Source: Capra hircus | Lineage: Eukaryota > Chordata > Mammalia > Artiodactyla > Bovidae | Assembly (NCBI RefSeq): GCF_001704415.2 | Contig: NC_030826.1 | Coordinates: 31,925,324-31,989,323, forward strand | Reading direction: 5' to 3' | DNA: 64,000 nt | In this document: piece after piece, positions 44,497-55,618 of the stretch | How the letters are laid out: each line of letters starts with the position of its first letter | Numbering within the stretch: the first letter of the stretch is position 1 | The notes under the pieces: model-generated | The model's database searches: none | Told to the model about the DNA's origin: nothing | Seen by the model: only the letters and a program-made list of their open reading frames with translations | Translations under genes and position numbers: made by a program

Positions 44497-45525
44497 CAGT
44501 AGGTCCCCTACATATGAACCTTCAAGTTTCGAACTTTCAAATGTGGAACGTGTGTTCCATCCATGTCAGGCATGAGTGACACTGAAGCTTGTCCTCCAAG
44601 CCTCCTATTGGACAATCCTTCAGCTCTCCCGTCTCCCGCCTCCTCTCCCACCTCCAGTCAGTAACTCTTCCTGCCTGTTCATGGATGCCAACCCCTGTTT
44701 GCCAGCTGTTGTACTTGACTACTGTACTTTTCAAAGTACCATACTGTAAGATTAAAAATATCTTTTAAAAAAAAATGTATCATATGTGTAGAAAGTTTTA
44801 TAAACCTATTACAGTACAGTGGGGTTTCCTAGGTGGCTCTAGTGGTAAAGAACCCACCTGTGATTTCCCTGGTAACTCAGTTAGTAAAGAATCCACCTGA
44901 AAACAAAAAGAAAACGAACCTGCCTGCAATGAGGGAGACCCTGTTCAATTCCTGGGTCTGGAAGCTCCCCCTGGAGAAGGGATAGACTACCCACTCCAGT
45001 ATTCGTGGGCTTCCCTGGTGGCTCAGATGGTAAAGCATCTGCCTGCAATGTGGGAGACCTGGGCTCCATCCCTGGGTTGGGAAGATCCCCTGGAGGAGGT
45101 CATGGCAACCCACTCCAGTATTCTTGCCAGGAGAATCCCCATGGACAGAGGGGCCTGGCAGGCTACAGTACTTGGGGTGGCAGAGTCAGACCCAAATAAG
45201 CGACTAAGCACAGCACAGCCAATGCAGGAGTTGCGAAAGATGCACTTTCAATCCCTGGGTGGGGAAGATCCCCTGGAGTAAGGAAAACCCACTCCACTAT
45301 TCTTGCCTGAAGAATCCCATGGATAGAGGAGCCTGGTGGGCCACAGTCCCTAGGATCACACAGAGTCAGACACGACTGAAGCAACTTCGCATGCATTATG
45401 GTACAGAACTCTATAGCCTGTTGTGCTGATTTGGTAGCTAGGCTAATTTTGTTGGACTTATGCACAAATTGGACTTACAGATGTGCTTTCAAACTGGAAC
45501 CCATTCATATCTAGAGGAGTTGCTG
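44497..45525 (+). mobile_element. Tigger-like non-autonomous DNA transposon, split by nested SINEs
   Basis: Left end CAGTAGGTCCCCTACATATGA (44497-44517, inverted repeat) matches the reverse complement of the right end 45505-45525 at 16 of 21 positions; internal sequence is AT-rich. Removing the SINE cluster (44822-45395) leaves about 455 bases. No transposase frame. Family inferred from the CAG...CTG ends; the TA target duplication is not preserved. Confidence 0.6.
44822..45395 (+). repeat. Bov-tA SINE interrupted by a second, double-headed Bov-tA
   Basis: The outer SINE starts at 44822 (tttcctaggtggctctagtg, to cccacctg at 44860) and resumes at 45219 (caatgcaggagttgcgaaag) through to the tail gagtcagacacgactgaagc. 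Between them, 44862-45218 is a double-headed Bov-tA (head units at 44863 and 45008) with an A-rich insert at 44898-44917. Confidence 0.88.
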
Positions 45526-45544
45526 TGTTGTAAAAGGTATCACT

Positions 45545-46225
45545 CCCCAAAGGAACTACCAGATGGAAGAGAGGCGCAAAGCAAAAAATAGGAAAAGGAT
45601 GCATGGATGAGATTAGTGTCATCTAAAGGAGACTGGACAGAGCTTCTCGGTCCTTCCCCCAGCTAAGGACACGGCAAGAAGTCCATGACTTGGAAGAGGA
45701 CCCTCTCCAGACCAGGCTAGCTCCCTGATTTCAAAATTCCAGCCTCCAGAACTGTGAGAAATAAATGTCTGTTGTTCTGAAGCTGCCCAGAGAAGGCTGA
45801 ATGCCAGAGAATTGATGCTTTCAAATTGTGGTGCTGGAGAAGACTCTTGAGAGTACCTTGGACTGAAAGGAGATCAAACCAGTCAATACTAAAAGTCAAC
45901 TCTGAATATTCATTGGAAAGACTGATGCTGAAGCTGAAGATCCAGTATTTTGGCCATCTGATTCGATGAGCCAGCTTGCTGGAAAAGACCCTGATGCTGG
46001 GAAAGATTGAAGGCAAAGGGAGAAGGGAACAACAGAGGATGAGATGGTTAGATATCATCGCTGACTCAATGGACATGAATTTGAGCAAACTCCAGGATAG
46101 AGTGAAGGTTAGGGAGGCCTGGCATTCTGCAGTCCATGGGATCACAAAGAGACAGACAGGACTTAGAGACTGAACAACAACTGTGATATTTTGTTATAGC
46201 TGCCTGAATGGACAAAGACCACCTG
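45545..46225 (+). repeat. MaLR-type LTR 3' portion, split by BovB
   Basis: ttccagcctccagaactgtg followed by agaaataaatgtctgttg is the hallmark end of MST/MLT-type LTRs; after the BovB insertion the end continues as gatattttgttatagctgcc and tgaatggacaaagac. Noncoding relic. Confidence 0.75.
45790..46178 (+). repeat. BovB 3'-end fragment inside the MaLR LTR
   Basis: ggctgaatgccagagaattg, gatcaaaccagtcaatacta, gctggaaaagaccctgatgc and ttagagactgaacaacaact. The frame on either strand is LINE-derived. Confidence 0.93.
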
Positions 46226-46289
46226 CCAGTTTCATTGTTTGAGCTACTTGCCTGATCCCTGGAGGCACTGAAAGATGTGGAGGTGTGTG

Positions 46290-46725
46290 CTTAATTTTTA
46301 AAAAGTTGTTATAAACTTTACCACATTAATCATTTTAAAGTATATGTTCAGGGGTATTAAATTCATTCATTTTGTTGTACGACATTCACCACTGTCCATT
46401 TCCAGAACTTTTTTCATCTTCCTAAACTGAAACTATGTCCCTCTTATACATGAATCACCCGTTCCCCTCCCCTAGCCCTTAGCAAACTCCATTCTACCTT
46501 CAGTCTCTATGGATTTGACCCCTCTACGAACCTTACAAAGTAGAGTCATACAGCATGTGTGACTGGCTTAGCATCTATCCTCCAAGTTTATCCATGCTGA
46601 AGGAAGTGAAAACTCTCTTCTTTTATTGGTAGAATATTATTTAGTTGTGTGTATGGACCACAGTGTTTGATGCATTCATCTGTTGCTAGAACCTGGGGTA
46701 GCTTCTACTTTTTGGTTGCTATGAG
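46290..46725 (-). repeat. Old L1 3' fragment (L1M type), reverse strand
   Basis: accacattaatcattttaaa, gtacgacattcaccactgtc, gcaaactccattctaccttc and ttcatctgttgctagaacc. Same family as 55100-55370 and 61832-62345. Confidence 0.75.
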
Positions 46726-46791
46726 TTAAATATCTGAGTCCCTGCTCTGAATTCTTTCCAGGTATGTACCTTTAAATATTCTCTTGCATCT

Positions 46792-46908
46792 AGAGAAGGG
46801 CCTGGCAACCCACTCTAGTATTCTTGCCTGGAGAATCCCATAGACAGAGGAGCCTAGCAGGCTACAGTCCATGAGGTTGCAAAGACTAAAGACACTTAGC
46901 ACACACAC
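46792..46908 (+). repeat. Bov-A monomer
   Basis: gagaagggcctggcaaccca, tcttgcctggagaatcccat and gctacagtccatgaggttgc; no tRNA head. Confidence 0.92.
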
Positions 46909-47546
46909 CACAGCACCTTCTCTGGTGAGGGTTCACATAAGGAGGTGTTCCCCTCCCCGGGGGTTTGCATGGGTGTTTGACTCCCAGCTTGTGGGTCCAG
47001 GCAGCCAAAGGGTCTTTTTCCCTAATGAATCTCAAGGGTGCACCATGTAACAACCTACAGGGCAGTAATGGGAACAGGATTTCATGGCTGACCTCCACCG
47101 CCTCCCCACTAAATGGTTGTAAGAATTCAGGAGTGTGTGGGTGAGGGATTACTGTTACCTTAATTATTTTTGAGTCTTGAGAAATTAATCAGTGTCCCAA
47201 TGATTGTTTATATTCGGCCATATAAGAACCAATCCCAGCTCTGTGGGCTTGTCCAGCTGTTCACAGATGTTGAAAGCAGCCACCAAGAAAATTAGGAGAC
47301 TCGTGAATGGGGGAGCTGAAATATCTTCCTAATGATGTGTAACTAGTCAAAAGTGACCTACGTGATTTCGACCCCATGACCTTTATTCGCTCGGAAAGGA
47401 GGGAGATCAAAAATACACTGTGACCACGGTGGTCCTTTGAAAATGGTGGCTCTCTTCCTGGTTGGAATGATTGCTTCCGTTACCTGGAAAAATATGGCTA
47501 TAATACTGCGGCCTGGGTTTTGGGGAAACATGCTTTATTTATTAAC
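46909..47546. other. No gene or recognised repeat
   Basis: Unassigned DNA; no coding frame with a motif. Confidence 0.5.
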
Positions 47547-47561
47547 ACAAGTAACTTATAT

Positions 47562-47643
47562 GCGTTCTCAGTTACTCAGTCATGTTTGATTCTTTGCAAC
47601 CCCATGGACTGTAGCCCGCCAGGCTCTTCGGTCCATGGGTTGT
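47562..47643 (-). repeat. Strongly 5'-truncated Bov-type SINE with target-site duplication
   Basis: About 80 bases of reversed SINE tail (tcagttactcagtcatgttt, gactgtagcccgccaggctc). Duplications ACAAGTAACTTATAT (47547-47561) and ACAAATAACTTATAT (47644-47658), one mismatch. Confidence 0.93.
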
Positions 47644-47658
47644 ACAAATAACTTATAT

Positions 47659-48083
47659 AGCACGAAATTGTTCTATGAAAAGAAGTAGATGCAGGTTTAT
47701 CCTGAAATTTCTTTGTGTTGATTCCTTTTACCACAGGCTGGTTTATGGTAATGATTTCTCACCCTTTCTGAGAAAAGGATTTGCCAGACACTGTTAAGCC
47801 CAAACCAGGCACAGTGAGAAGTTATTCACTCGTCTATCCAATCCAGAAATGTTTACTGAAAACCCACTGTGAGCCAAGTGTCCCCATTGGGCTCACTTGA
47901 AAGCAGAGCCTGAGGCAAGGATGTGGGTGCAGGTGTTTCCCATTCTAGGTCACCCCAGGAAGTGGGAGAAGAGGAGGGGTACATGAGGCCGGGAAGGAGA
48001 GAGATGATGGAGGGCTATGCCAGTGAAGGGGACTCAGTCATACTGTGGGCCCTGCGGAAAGAATTGTCCATGTCCAGGGTAAG
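47659..48083. other. No gene or recognised repeat
   Basis: Unassigned DNA between SINEs. Confidence 0.5.
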
Positions 48084-48300
48084 GACAGTGAAAGTCCCTT
48101 AGATGTGTCTGACTTTTTGCGATCCCATGGACTGTAGCCCACCAGACTCCTCTGCCCATGGAATTCTCCAGGCAAGAATACTGGAGTGGGTAGCCCTTCC
48201 CTTCTGCAGGAGATCTTCCTGACCCATGGATCAAAACTCGGTCTCTTGCATTGCAGGCAGATTCTTTACCCTCTGAGCCTATATATATATATATATATAT
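48084..48300 (-). repeat. Bov-tA SINE, reverse strand, followed by (TA)n
   Basis: gactgtagcccaccagactc, gaatactggagtgggtagcc and accctctgagcc, then TA repeats 48280-48300. Confidence 0.93.
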
Positions 48301-48348
48301 GGCTTATATGTATGTGTATATATATGTAGTACATATATTTACTATAAG

Positions 48349-48400
48349 GGACTTCCCTGGTGGCTTAGACAGTAACGAATCTGCCTGCAATGCAGGAGAA
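48349..48400 (+). repeat. Isolated SINE head fragment
   Basis: gggacttccctggtggctta then gaatctgcctgcaatgcagg, ending abruptly before an AT-rich stretch. Confidence 0.85.
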
Positions 48401-48452
48401 CATAAAATAATAGTAGTGATTTTATATAATATTTTATTTATTATCGTAATAA

Positions 48453-48821
48453 TCAGTTCAGTCGCTTAGTCAGGTCTGACTCTTTTTGACCCCATGGACT
48501 GCAGGACGCCTGCCTTCCCTGTCCATCACCAACTCCCAGAGCTTGCTCAAACTCTAGTCCATCAAGTTGGTGATGCCATCCAACCATCTCATCCTCTGTC
48601 GTCCCCTGCTCCTCCTGCCTTCAATCTTTCACAGCATCAGTCTTTTTCAGTAAGTTAGTTCTTCCCATCACGTGGCCAAAATATTGAAGCTTCAGCTTCA
48701 GCATCAGTCCTTTCAATGAATATTCAGGACTGATTATCTTTAGGATTGACTCCTTGCAGTCCAAGGGACCCTCAAGAGTCTTATCCAACAACACACTTCA
48801 AAAGCATTAATTCCTCTGCTA
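48453..48821 (-). repeat. BovB 3'-end copy, reverse strand
   Basis: atcagttcagtcgcttagtc, catctcatcctctgtcgtcc, gcttcagcatcagtcctttc and caagagtcttatccaacaa. TAGTAGTGATT occurs at 48410-48420 and 48822-48832, a possible target duplication with an AT-rich tail in between. Confidence 0.94.
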
Positions 48822-48832
48822 GTAGTGATTAT

Positions 48833-49250
48833 ATATATGTTCTCTCCATATATGTATATATATATGTACATAATATCACTCCCAAGAAAAATGTGTTGTT
48901 TAAGGGTAATTTCCCTCCACTCCTTTTTTTTTTCCCCTCAGGTCCTTTTCATTCATATATATTTGCTAAGTCATTGAGTCATCAATTGAATGTTTGGTTT
49001 CCCTTATCCTTGGATATTCCTGAAAATTCATTGAATGTTGTGAGTTTTAAAACCACAGAAGTGTGTAACAGAATCATGTACTGAGTGAATGAGTCTCACC
49101 AACCAACCCATGGGTAAGGCTCATTTTAATAGAAAAGTTCTGTTCTCTGTAAAGTTGGGGAAACACAAAATTTCCAGGCTTCTGTCCCTGTGAACATCAT
49201 CAGTGTGTCAGCTGTGAATGACAACATCACATGTGTGTATATATATTGCT
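48833..49250. other. No gene; TA-rich start
   Basis: Begins with TA-rich sequence (48833-48870). The rest is unassigned; no coding motif. Confidence 0.45.
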
Positions 49251-49466
49251 CATAAGTTAGTTGAAATTATACCAACTATGCAGTTTTACATCCTATTTTA
49301 TTTAACATTACTTTTGAGCATGATTACAGTTTTTTCAGTGTGATAATTTTGATGATATTCTATAGCATAAATATATTATAATTTGCTCATGTCTAATTCT
49401 AATGTTGGAATGTAAGTTGCTTCCAGCTTTGTGTTATTATAGTCAACACTGCAACACTACCCCCTG
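49251..49466 (-). repeat. Old L1-like fragment plus tRNA-Glu SINE edge
   Basis: atcctattttatttaacatt, tgctcatgtctaattctaat and ttgcttccagctttgtg recall the fragment at 41451-41830. Confidence 0.35.
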
Positions 49467-49476
49467 AGGTGGAAGC

Positions 49477-49735
49477 TGCTGTTGCTGCTAAGTTGCTTCA
49501 GTCGTGTCCGACTCTGTGCGACCCCAGAGACAGCAGCCCACCAGGCTCCCCTGTCCCTGGGATTCTCCAGACAACAGTGGAGTGGGTTGCCATTTCCTTC
49601 TCCAATGCATGAAAGTGAAAAGTGAAAGGGAAGACGCTCAGTCGTGTCCGACTCCTAGCGACCCCATGGACTGCAGCCTACCAGGGTCCTCCGTCCATGG
49701 AATTTGCCAGGCAAGAGTACTGGAGTGCGTTGCCA
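49477..49735 (-). repeat. BOV-A2 dimeric SINE, reverse strand, nested in a tRNA-Glu SINE
   Basis: Tail gctgttgctgctaagttgct, two Bov-A units joined by tgaaagtgaaaagtgaaagg. Perfect 10-base duplication AGGTGGAAGC (49467-49476, 49736-49745). The right flank cctaaccactggaccaccag is the reversed head of a tRNA-Glu SINE, the insertion target. Confidence 0.94.
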
Positions 49736-49956
49736 AGGTGGAAGCAGGAAATCCTAACCACTGGACCACCAGAGAATTCCCCAGAATAAGTATTTTTAAA
49801 GTCAAATTACTTTCCAGAAAAATTGAAACATGGATATAATTTTTTTTAATTACTCACATCTTCAATTATATTGATGAATCTGTCTTGTCAAAATAATCAA
49901 TTTGCTGATGTATTCAGAGCTTTTAGATGCTTTTAGTTTCATTGTAAATTGGATGT

Positions 49957-50075
49957 TATTGTTGGTTTTAGACACTAAGTCGTATCCAACTCATTTTTGA
50001 CCCCATGAATGGTAGCCCACCAGGCTCCTCTGTCCCTGGGATTTCCCAGGAAAGTATACTAAAGTAAGTAGGTTG
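49957..50075 (-). repeat. Partial Bov-tA SINE, reverse strand
   Basis: gttttagacactaagtcgta, tagcccaccaggctcctctg and gggatttcccaggaaag. Confidence 0.88.
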
Positions 50076-51454
50076 CAGTTTATGAATTTATTAAATGATG
50101 CTGGGAAATGAAAGAATGAAAAACATTGCCTTAGCTGTACCCCAACAGATAAAACACCAAGGTGTGTGTTTTTCTTAATATGTTAAATATATTTTAAAGT
50201 ATTTCTATTTTTCTTTTAGGGGATATAAGTCCCAGTTTTTTTAGGTGACTGATGCATAAGCCTTATTTGGGAGTCTACAGGGAAAGTCCATACCTATGTG
50301 CATGTATGGGTGTGGCTGATGGAATTCTGGACTTTCCCCTCACTTTGTCCCCTCCACTGTTATGTTTTTCTTTGAAGATTTTTTTTTTTTTAAACCAAGA
50401 CTTTCCAGGTGGTTTCAGGATGACCTATTTATCTGCTCAGTGAGATCATTTTAAGACCTAACATACCACCCAAAGCATGGATGCCTTTGGGAGAAATTTG
50501 CTTTTATTTTTCTAGCAGAGATTTACAGAATGTTTTCGAAACCCCAGAGAAGATGAAGCTGTGTTTCTTCAAACACGACTGTTTCACGGAATAGAGAAGG
50601 TCCATTGACAGTACAAGCTTGGAATCTCCTCTTCTTTGGTAGCAATTTTTCTCACTCTCAGATCAGAAGGAGGGAAGGATGGGAGGCCTTGAACTCTTTG
50701 CTTTTTCCCATTTGTTTACCCAATTCTATCGGGTTGACCGTCAGAACCGATGAGTCGATTAGGTCAAATGGTTGACCAATGCAAGTTAAACAAGTTACTT
50801 GCTTTTTAAAAAAGAAATAAAAGCAACCTCTTTTCTTCTTAACCACTCAGTTGACCACATGAAATGCCCCCTCCTTCTGTGTTTGTGTGGTGATGACGGC
50901 CGGTTCAGGCGGTCAGGACAGAGCGGAGATGAGGACAAAAGAGCTTGATAACACTTGAAGTTTGGGCCGACAGAGGGGTCAGGGGCCAGAAAAGCAAACT
51001 GAGATCAAGGATACACAGCGGGTTGGGAGGGGAGGCTCGTGGAAACCCGGGGTCACTGCAGACAGGCAGGGCTGCAGAGCCTGGCGGGCAGGCACACAGT
51101 CACCCCGGGGGGAGGCTCCTGGCAGAGGCCATGCGGGCGGGCCCAGCTGTGCTTCAGCCTGCTCCACCCTGGTGAGAACCCATTCTCCCCCATTTGTGCC
51201 TGGGGACCCTGTAGGTGCAGACAACTGAAAGCAGCTGGCAGAGAGGAGTGTGGAGCAGAGCAGGGTGCTGGGGTAGGTCGGGGAAAGGATGAGCTTTGCT
51301 CTTCTTGTCCACTGTGGTTCTTCCTGAGAGATGATGCGGGATGCCTGGAGCTGGGGTCTCAGTGTGGGAGAGATGCTCAGCTATGTTCCACCAGTTCTAA
51401 GGGGAACCAGGGAGAGAAAAAGAATAACTTAAGACTCTACTTTTGACATGCGCT
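50076..51454. other. No gene; GC-rich centre
   Basis: 50890-51250 is GC-rich with scattered CpG (gacggccggttcaggcggtc) and has open frames on both strands, none with a domain. It could be a worn CpG-rich regulatory patch or nothing. Confidence 0.4.
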
Positions 51455-51985
51455 TCTTTTTAAAATGTGTTTGTCTTATTGAAGTATGGTTGATTTACAG
51501 GCTTCCCAGGTGGCGCGCTGGTAAAGAACTCACCTGCAATGCAGGAGAGGATGCAGGATCGATCCCTGGGTCGGGAAGATCCCCTGGAGGAGGACACGGC
51601 AACCCGTTCCAGTTTTCTTGCCTGGAGAATCCCACGGACAGAGGAGCATGGCTGACTATAGTCCATGGGGTCACAAAAGAGTCAGACACAACCTAGCAGC
51701 CGAACAACAACAACTTAGTTGATTTACAATGTTGTGTCAATTTCTGCTGTACAGCAAAGTGACTCAGTTAAACATATATATATATATATACGTTCTTTTT
51801 CATATTCTTTTCCATGATGGTTTATCACAGGATGCTGAATATAGTTCCCTGTGCAATACGGTAGGCCCTTATTGTTTATCCATTCTATTTATAATAGTTT
51901 GCATCTGCTAATCCCAAACTTTCGACACAACCCCTCTCCCCTTGGCAACCACAAGTTTGTTCTCTATGACATGTGCTTCTTTAAA
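51455..51985 (-). repeat. Artiodactyl L1 3' end, reverse strand, interrupted by Bov-tA
   Basis: cttattgaagtatggttgat up to 51499, resuming at 51718 with acaatgttgtgtcaatttct and containing a (TA)n run (51774-51791). Confidence 0.92.
51500..51717 (+). repeat. Bov-tA SINE nested in L1, with target-site duplication
   Basis: ggcttcccaggtggcgcgct head, body tcttgcctggagaatcccac, tail gagtcagacacaacc. Perfect duplication GTTGATTTACA (51489-51499, 51718-51728). Confidence 0.96.
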
Positions 51986-52249
51986 TCGAGTCCTAGTTTG
52001 GGTTTCCCAGAAGCTGTTCTCAGGTGAAGATTTTGTGTAAGTAGTTTATTTGGGAGGTGATCCTAGGAAACATCAGCTGGGAGGAGGGGGACAGAGACGT
52101 GGAAGGAAACCAGTGCTCAAATGGCTTGTGGACACAGCCGGGGAAGGAGAGGGTGGGGAGAGTTGAGAGAGTAGCATTGGCATATATCCCCTGCCATGTA
52201 CAAAACAGCTGGCTAGTGGGGACCTGCTGTCTAGCACAGTGAGCTCAGC
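51986..52249. other. No gene or recognised repeat
   Basis: Short unassigned stretch. Confidence 0.5.
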
Positions 52250-52430
52250 TCGGCACTTTGTGATGACCTAGAGGGGTGGGATGGGGATTCGGGGGGAAGC
52301 TCAGGAGGGAGGGGATGTATAGATAGATAGATAAATAGATAATATGACTGATTCACATTGATGCACAGCAGACACTACCACTACATTGTAAAGCAATTAT
52401 CCTCCAGTTAAAAATAAAATTTTTAAATGC
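52250..52430 (+). repeat. Ruminant L1 3' end with GATA microsatellite
   Basis: tgtgatgacctagaggggtg, gatagatagataaatagata (52321-52340), gactgattcacattgatg and gcaattatcctccagttaaa. Confidence 0.92.
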
Positions 52431-53514
52431 ATTCATTATTGAGCAGTTCTCACAGGGAGTACCTGAGCTCAGTGCCTCTGGGGATCCCCAGGAGACACTA
52501 CAGAGCAAACTCCAGAGTTGCCCCACCCAAGAGGAAGGAGAACAGAGCTATTTACCCGTAAGTCTTCCCTGCCAGGGGTTGAGGGGTTCCTTCACTCTGG
52601 CTGAGGGGGCTCCCAGGGGCCAGGCAGAGGCCGATGGCAGGGGCTAGTCAGGGTGAGGGCGGTGGGAGTTGCTCCAGGCAGTGTCCATGGCCATGGTGGA
52701 TGCTGCGGGCCATGGAGGAGCTCCCAGGGTGACTGCTACAAAATCCAAGTGCGTGTGCTTAGCCATTGAGAAAACTCAGCGTCCCATTCACAGAGGCAGA
52801 CGAGAGAACCACCCAGGAAAATCCTCATCTCTTACTCCCCTAATCATCATTCCATCAATTTCATTGATCCAAAGAGGCAAGAAGGCCCTTCCAGGGGCAG
52901 CCCCGACTCCAGCCCATCTATCTGGATAGTTTTTCTCGTAAACCTCAGAAATGTGTCTCAAGTAATGAGGGTATTATTTTAGTATTAATCACGCTTTTGT
53001 ACAAATCCGGGATTATATGGCAGTGCAATAACGTTATAGCAACTAAGGCAGCAAAAATCTGGATAAAGCAATCAGAGAAGGACTCAGTGTACAGCCGTGG
53101 AATCACACGTATCTGCTTGGCGAGTCTGTTCATCTGTGGGCTAGCAGCCTTCTGACAGTGTTGGTTTGTGTTTTACAGAATCATCTGTCACCGTAGCGTG
53201 TAAGGTTTCCGTTAAACGCACCCCGGGGCACATTCTTTTCAGAAGCTCAATTAACGTGCAGTTAGTTGTTTGATGACACTTTTGGCAAATGGTTGTTATG
53301 AGCGAAGGAACTGTGTGTTTGATGGGCAATAGGACAGGCTTCTGACTGGTGCCTGGGGAGGGGACCAGGCTGCAAGAACCACCCTGCAGGTGTCCCACCA
53401 GATGTACTGTGCTCATCAGCGTGGAGACCTAGGAGTCCTGGCTGTTCACTCGGTTCTCAACCAGGAGTGGAGAGGCGAGGGTCACCAATAAGTATTTGTT
53501 GAGCTTGGGGTTCA
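52431..53514. other. Repeat-free block
   Basis: No gene recognised. 52940-53310 is AT-rich with caattaacgtgcagttag and attaatcacgc, a possible conserved noncoding element. Confidence 0.45.
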
Positions 53515-54052
53515 AAAGCACTCTTGAAAATTGGAGGTCAAACCAGTCAAAGGATAGGCTTCCCTGGTGGCTCCGTTGGTAAAGAATCTGCCTGCAATGA
53601 GGGAGACCTGGGTTCAATCCCTGGGTTGGGAAGATCTCCTGGAGAAGGGAACGGCTACCCACTCCAGTATTCTGCCCTGGAGAATTCCATGGACTGTACC
53701 ATCCATGGGATCACAAAGACTCAGACACAACTGAGCGACTTTCACTTTCACTTTTTCCTTTCCTAAAGGAAATCAACCCTAAATATTAATTGGAAGGACT
53801 GATGCTGAAGCTGAAGCCCCAATGCTTTGGCCACCTAATGCAAAGAGCTGACTCATTGGAAAAGACCCTGATGCTGAGAAAAATTGAGGGCAGGAGGAGA
53901 AGTAGGTGGCAGAAGATGAGATAAAGAGCATCACTGACTCAATGGACATGAGTTTGAGTAAATTCTGGGAAATAGTGGAGGACAGAGGAGCCTGGCATGC
54001 TGCAGGCCATGGGGTGGCAAAGAATCACACACGACTTAGTGACTGAACAACA
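53515..54052 (+). repeat. BovB 3'-end copy, interrupted by Bov-tA
   Basis: gaggtcaaaccagtcaaagg (to 53556) and then, after the SINE, cctaaaggaaatcaacccta through tagtgactgaacaacaaac. Confidence 0.93.
53557..53762 (+). repeat. Bov-tA SINE nested in BovB
   Basis: ggcttccctggtggctccgt head, gggttcaatccctgggttgg, tail gagcgactttcactttcac. Confidence 0.95.
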
Positions 54053-54524
54053 AACCGTTCTTGTGCCTGAAGTGTTGGATATATACTCATGTTTTCTTCC
54101 TGACTATAAATTCTTCTAAGTGGAGCTGGTAGATATGCGATCTTCAAGTTTTAAAAATAAAAATGCATTTTGTCTAGTTGTCCTCCAAAAAGCTTTCTCT
54201 ACTGTAGGAAAAATCTCTGTTGCCCAATGCTGTTCTATGACCTCTGACCTGCAGTGTAGTCTCCTTGGCCCTGTGTTTATCTCTGCTCTGCTCAGTTGTG
54301 TAAACTCACCCAGTCCCTTCACACACCCACTCACACACACAGGCCACAGTCCTGTGCCTCCACTCACCGTGATACCTGGGGTCTGGTTGAGGAGTAAGGT
54401 TCTGGATCAGAGGAACTGAGTTCAGCCACATGGAAGAAAATTAAGCCCAAACCACCTTCCTCTGTATTTTCAGGCTTAAATATTGGACTGCATTCAGCAT
54501 TTGCAGAGATAGAATGGAATTCAT
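54053..54524. other. No gene or recognised repeat
   Basis: Unassigned DNA; the 99-residue frame has no motif. Confidence 0.5.
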
Positions 54525-54965
54525 TGTGCTGTTGTTGTTCAGCTGCTCAGTCATGTCCAACTCTTTGCGAGTTCATTGTGGTTCACTGTTTTTTTTTTTA
54601 AAGTTCCTTGTTGTTCCATTGCTGTTGTGTCCAGCTCTTTGCAACCCCATGGACTATAGCATGCCAGGCTCCTCTGTCCTTCGATATCTCCCAGAGTTTG
54701 CTGAAATTCACGTCTATTGAAATCAGTGATGCTATCTAACCATCTCATCCTCTGTTGTCCCCTTCTCCTTTTGCCTTCAATCTTTCCCAGCATCAGGGTC
54801 TTTTCCAATGAGTCAGCTCTTTGCATCAGGTGGCCAAAGCATTGGAGCTTCAGCTTCAGCATGAGTCCTTCCAATGAATATTTAGGGTTAATTTCCTTTA
54901 GGATTGACTGGTTTGATCTCCTTGCAGTCCAAGGGACTCTCAAGAGTCTTCGCACCACAATTCGA
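54525..54965 (-). repeat. BovB 3' end, reverse strand, preceded by a second short terminal piece
   Basis: 54528-54572 is a short terminal piece (gttgttgttcagctgctcag). 54612-54965 is a longer copy: catctcatcctctgttgtcc, gcatcaggtggccaaagcat and gtccaagggactctcaagag. Confidence 0.92.
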
Positions 54966-54992
54966 GTTTTTGTGGTAAAATATGTATATATA

Positions 54993-55099
54993 TATTGGAA
55001 AGGCACTGGCACCCCACTCCAGTACTCTTGCCTGGAAAATCCCATGGATGGAGGAGCCTGGTGGGCTGTAGTCCACAGAGTCTCAAAGAGTTGGACATA
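54993..55099 (+). repeat. Bov-A monomer
   Basis: ggaaaggcactggcacccca, cttgcctggaaaatcccatg, gctgtagtccacagagtctc. Confidence 0.92.
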
Positions 55100-55370
55100 G
55101 AATGAACCATTTTAACCATTTTAAAGTATATAATTCAGTGATATTAAAGGCAGCTACACTGTTGTACAACCTATACCATACATCTCCAGAACTTTCCATC
55201 TTCTTCAACTGAATCTCTACCATTAAACAATAATTCTTCACTCCCTTCTGCCAGCCCCTAGCCCTCACCATCCTACCTTCTGTGTCTGTGAATCTGACTC
55301 CTCCAGGTCCCTTACACAAATGGAATCATCAGTATTTGTCTTTTTGGCCCCGGGCTTCTTTCACTCACCT
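55100..55370 (-). repeat. Old L1 3' fragment (L1M type), reverse strand
   Basis: ttttaaccattttaaagtat, ctgttgtacaacctatacca and tgaatctgactcctccaggt; upstream tttttgtggtaaaatatgta (54966-54985) is the same L1 before the Bov-A insertion. Confidence 0.75.
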
Positions 55371-55618
55371 TAATTGACCCCCTGACTTTGATAAACTCTT
55401 TTTATGAGCCTCTGTTTGATAGCATCAGGATGGTTGGATTTGAGAGTGTTTGCATGTGGATAGCATCAGGATTTCCATGTTCTTGAGTAAATTTGCTCAG
55501 GAGAGAGGAAGTATAAACAGAGTTCTTGCTCTTGAGAAGAATCATTTCTCTAAATGCACTTTTAGAAAAAATGGCCCAGCATTACTGTTGATGAGGCTTC
55601 CTTGAATGTCTATTGATT

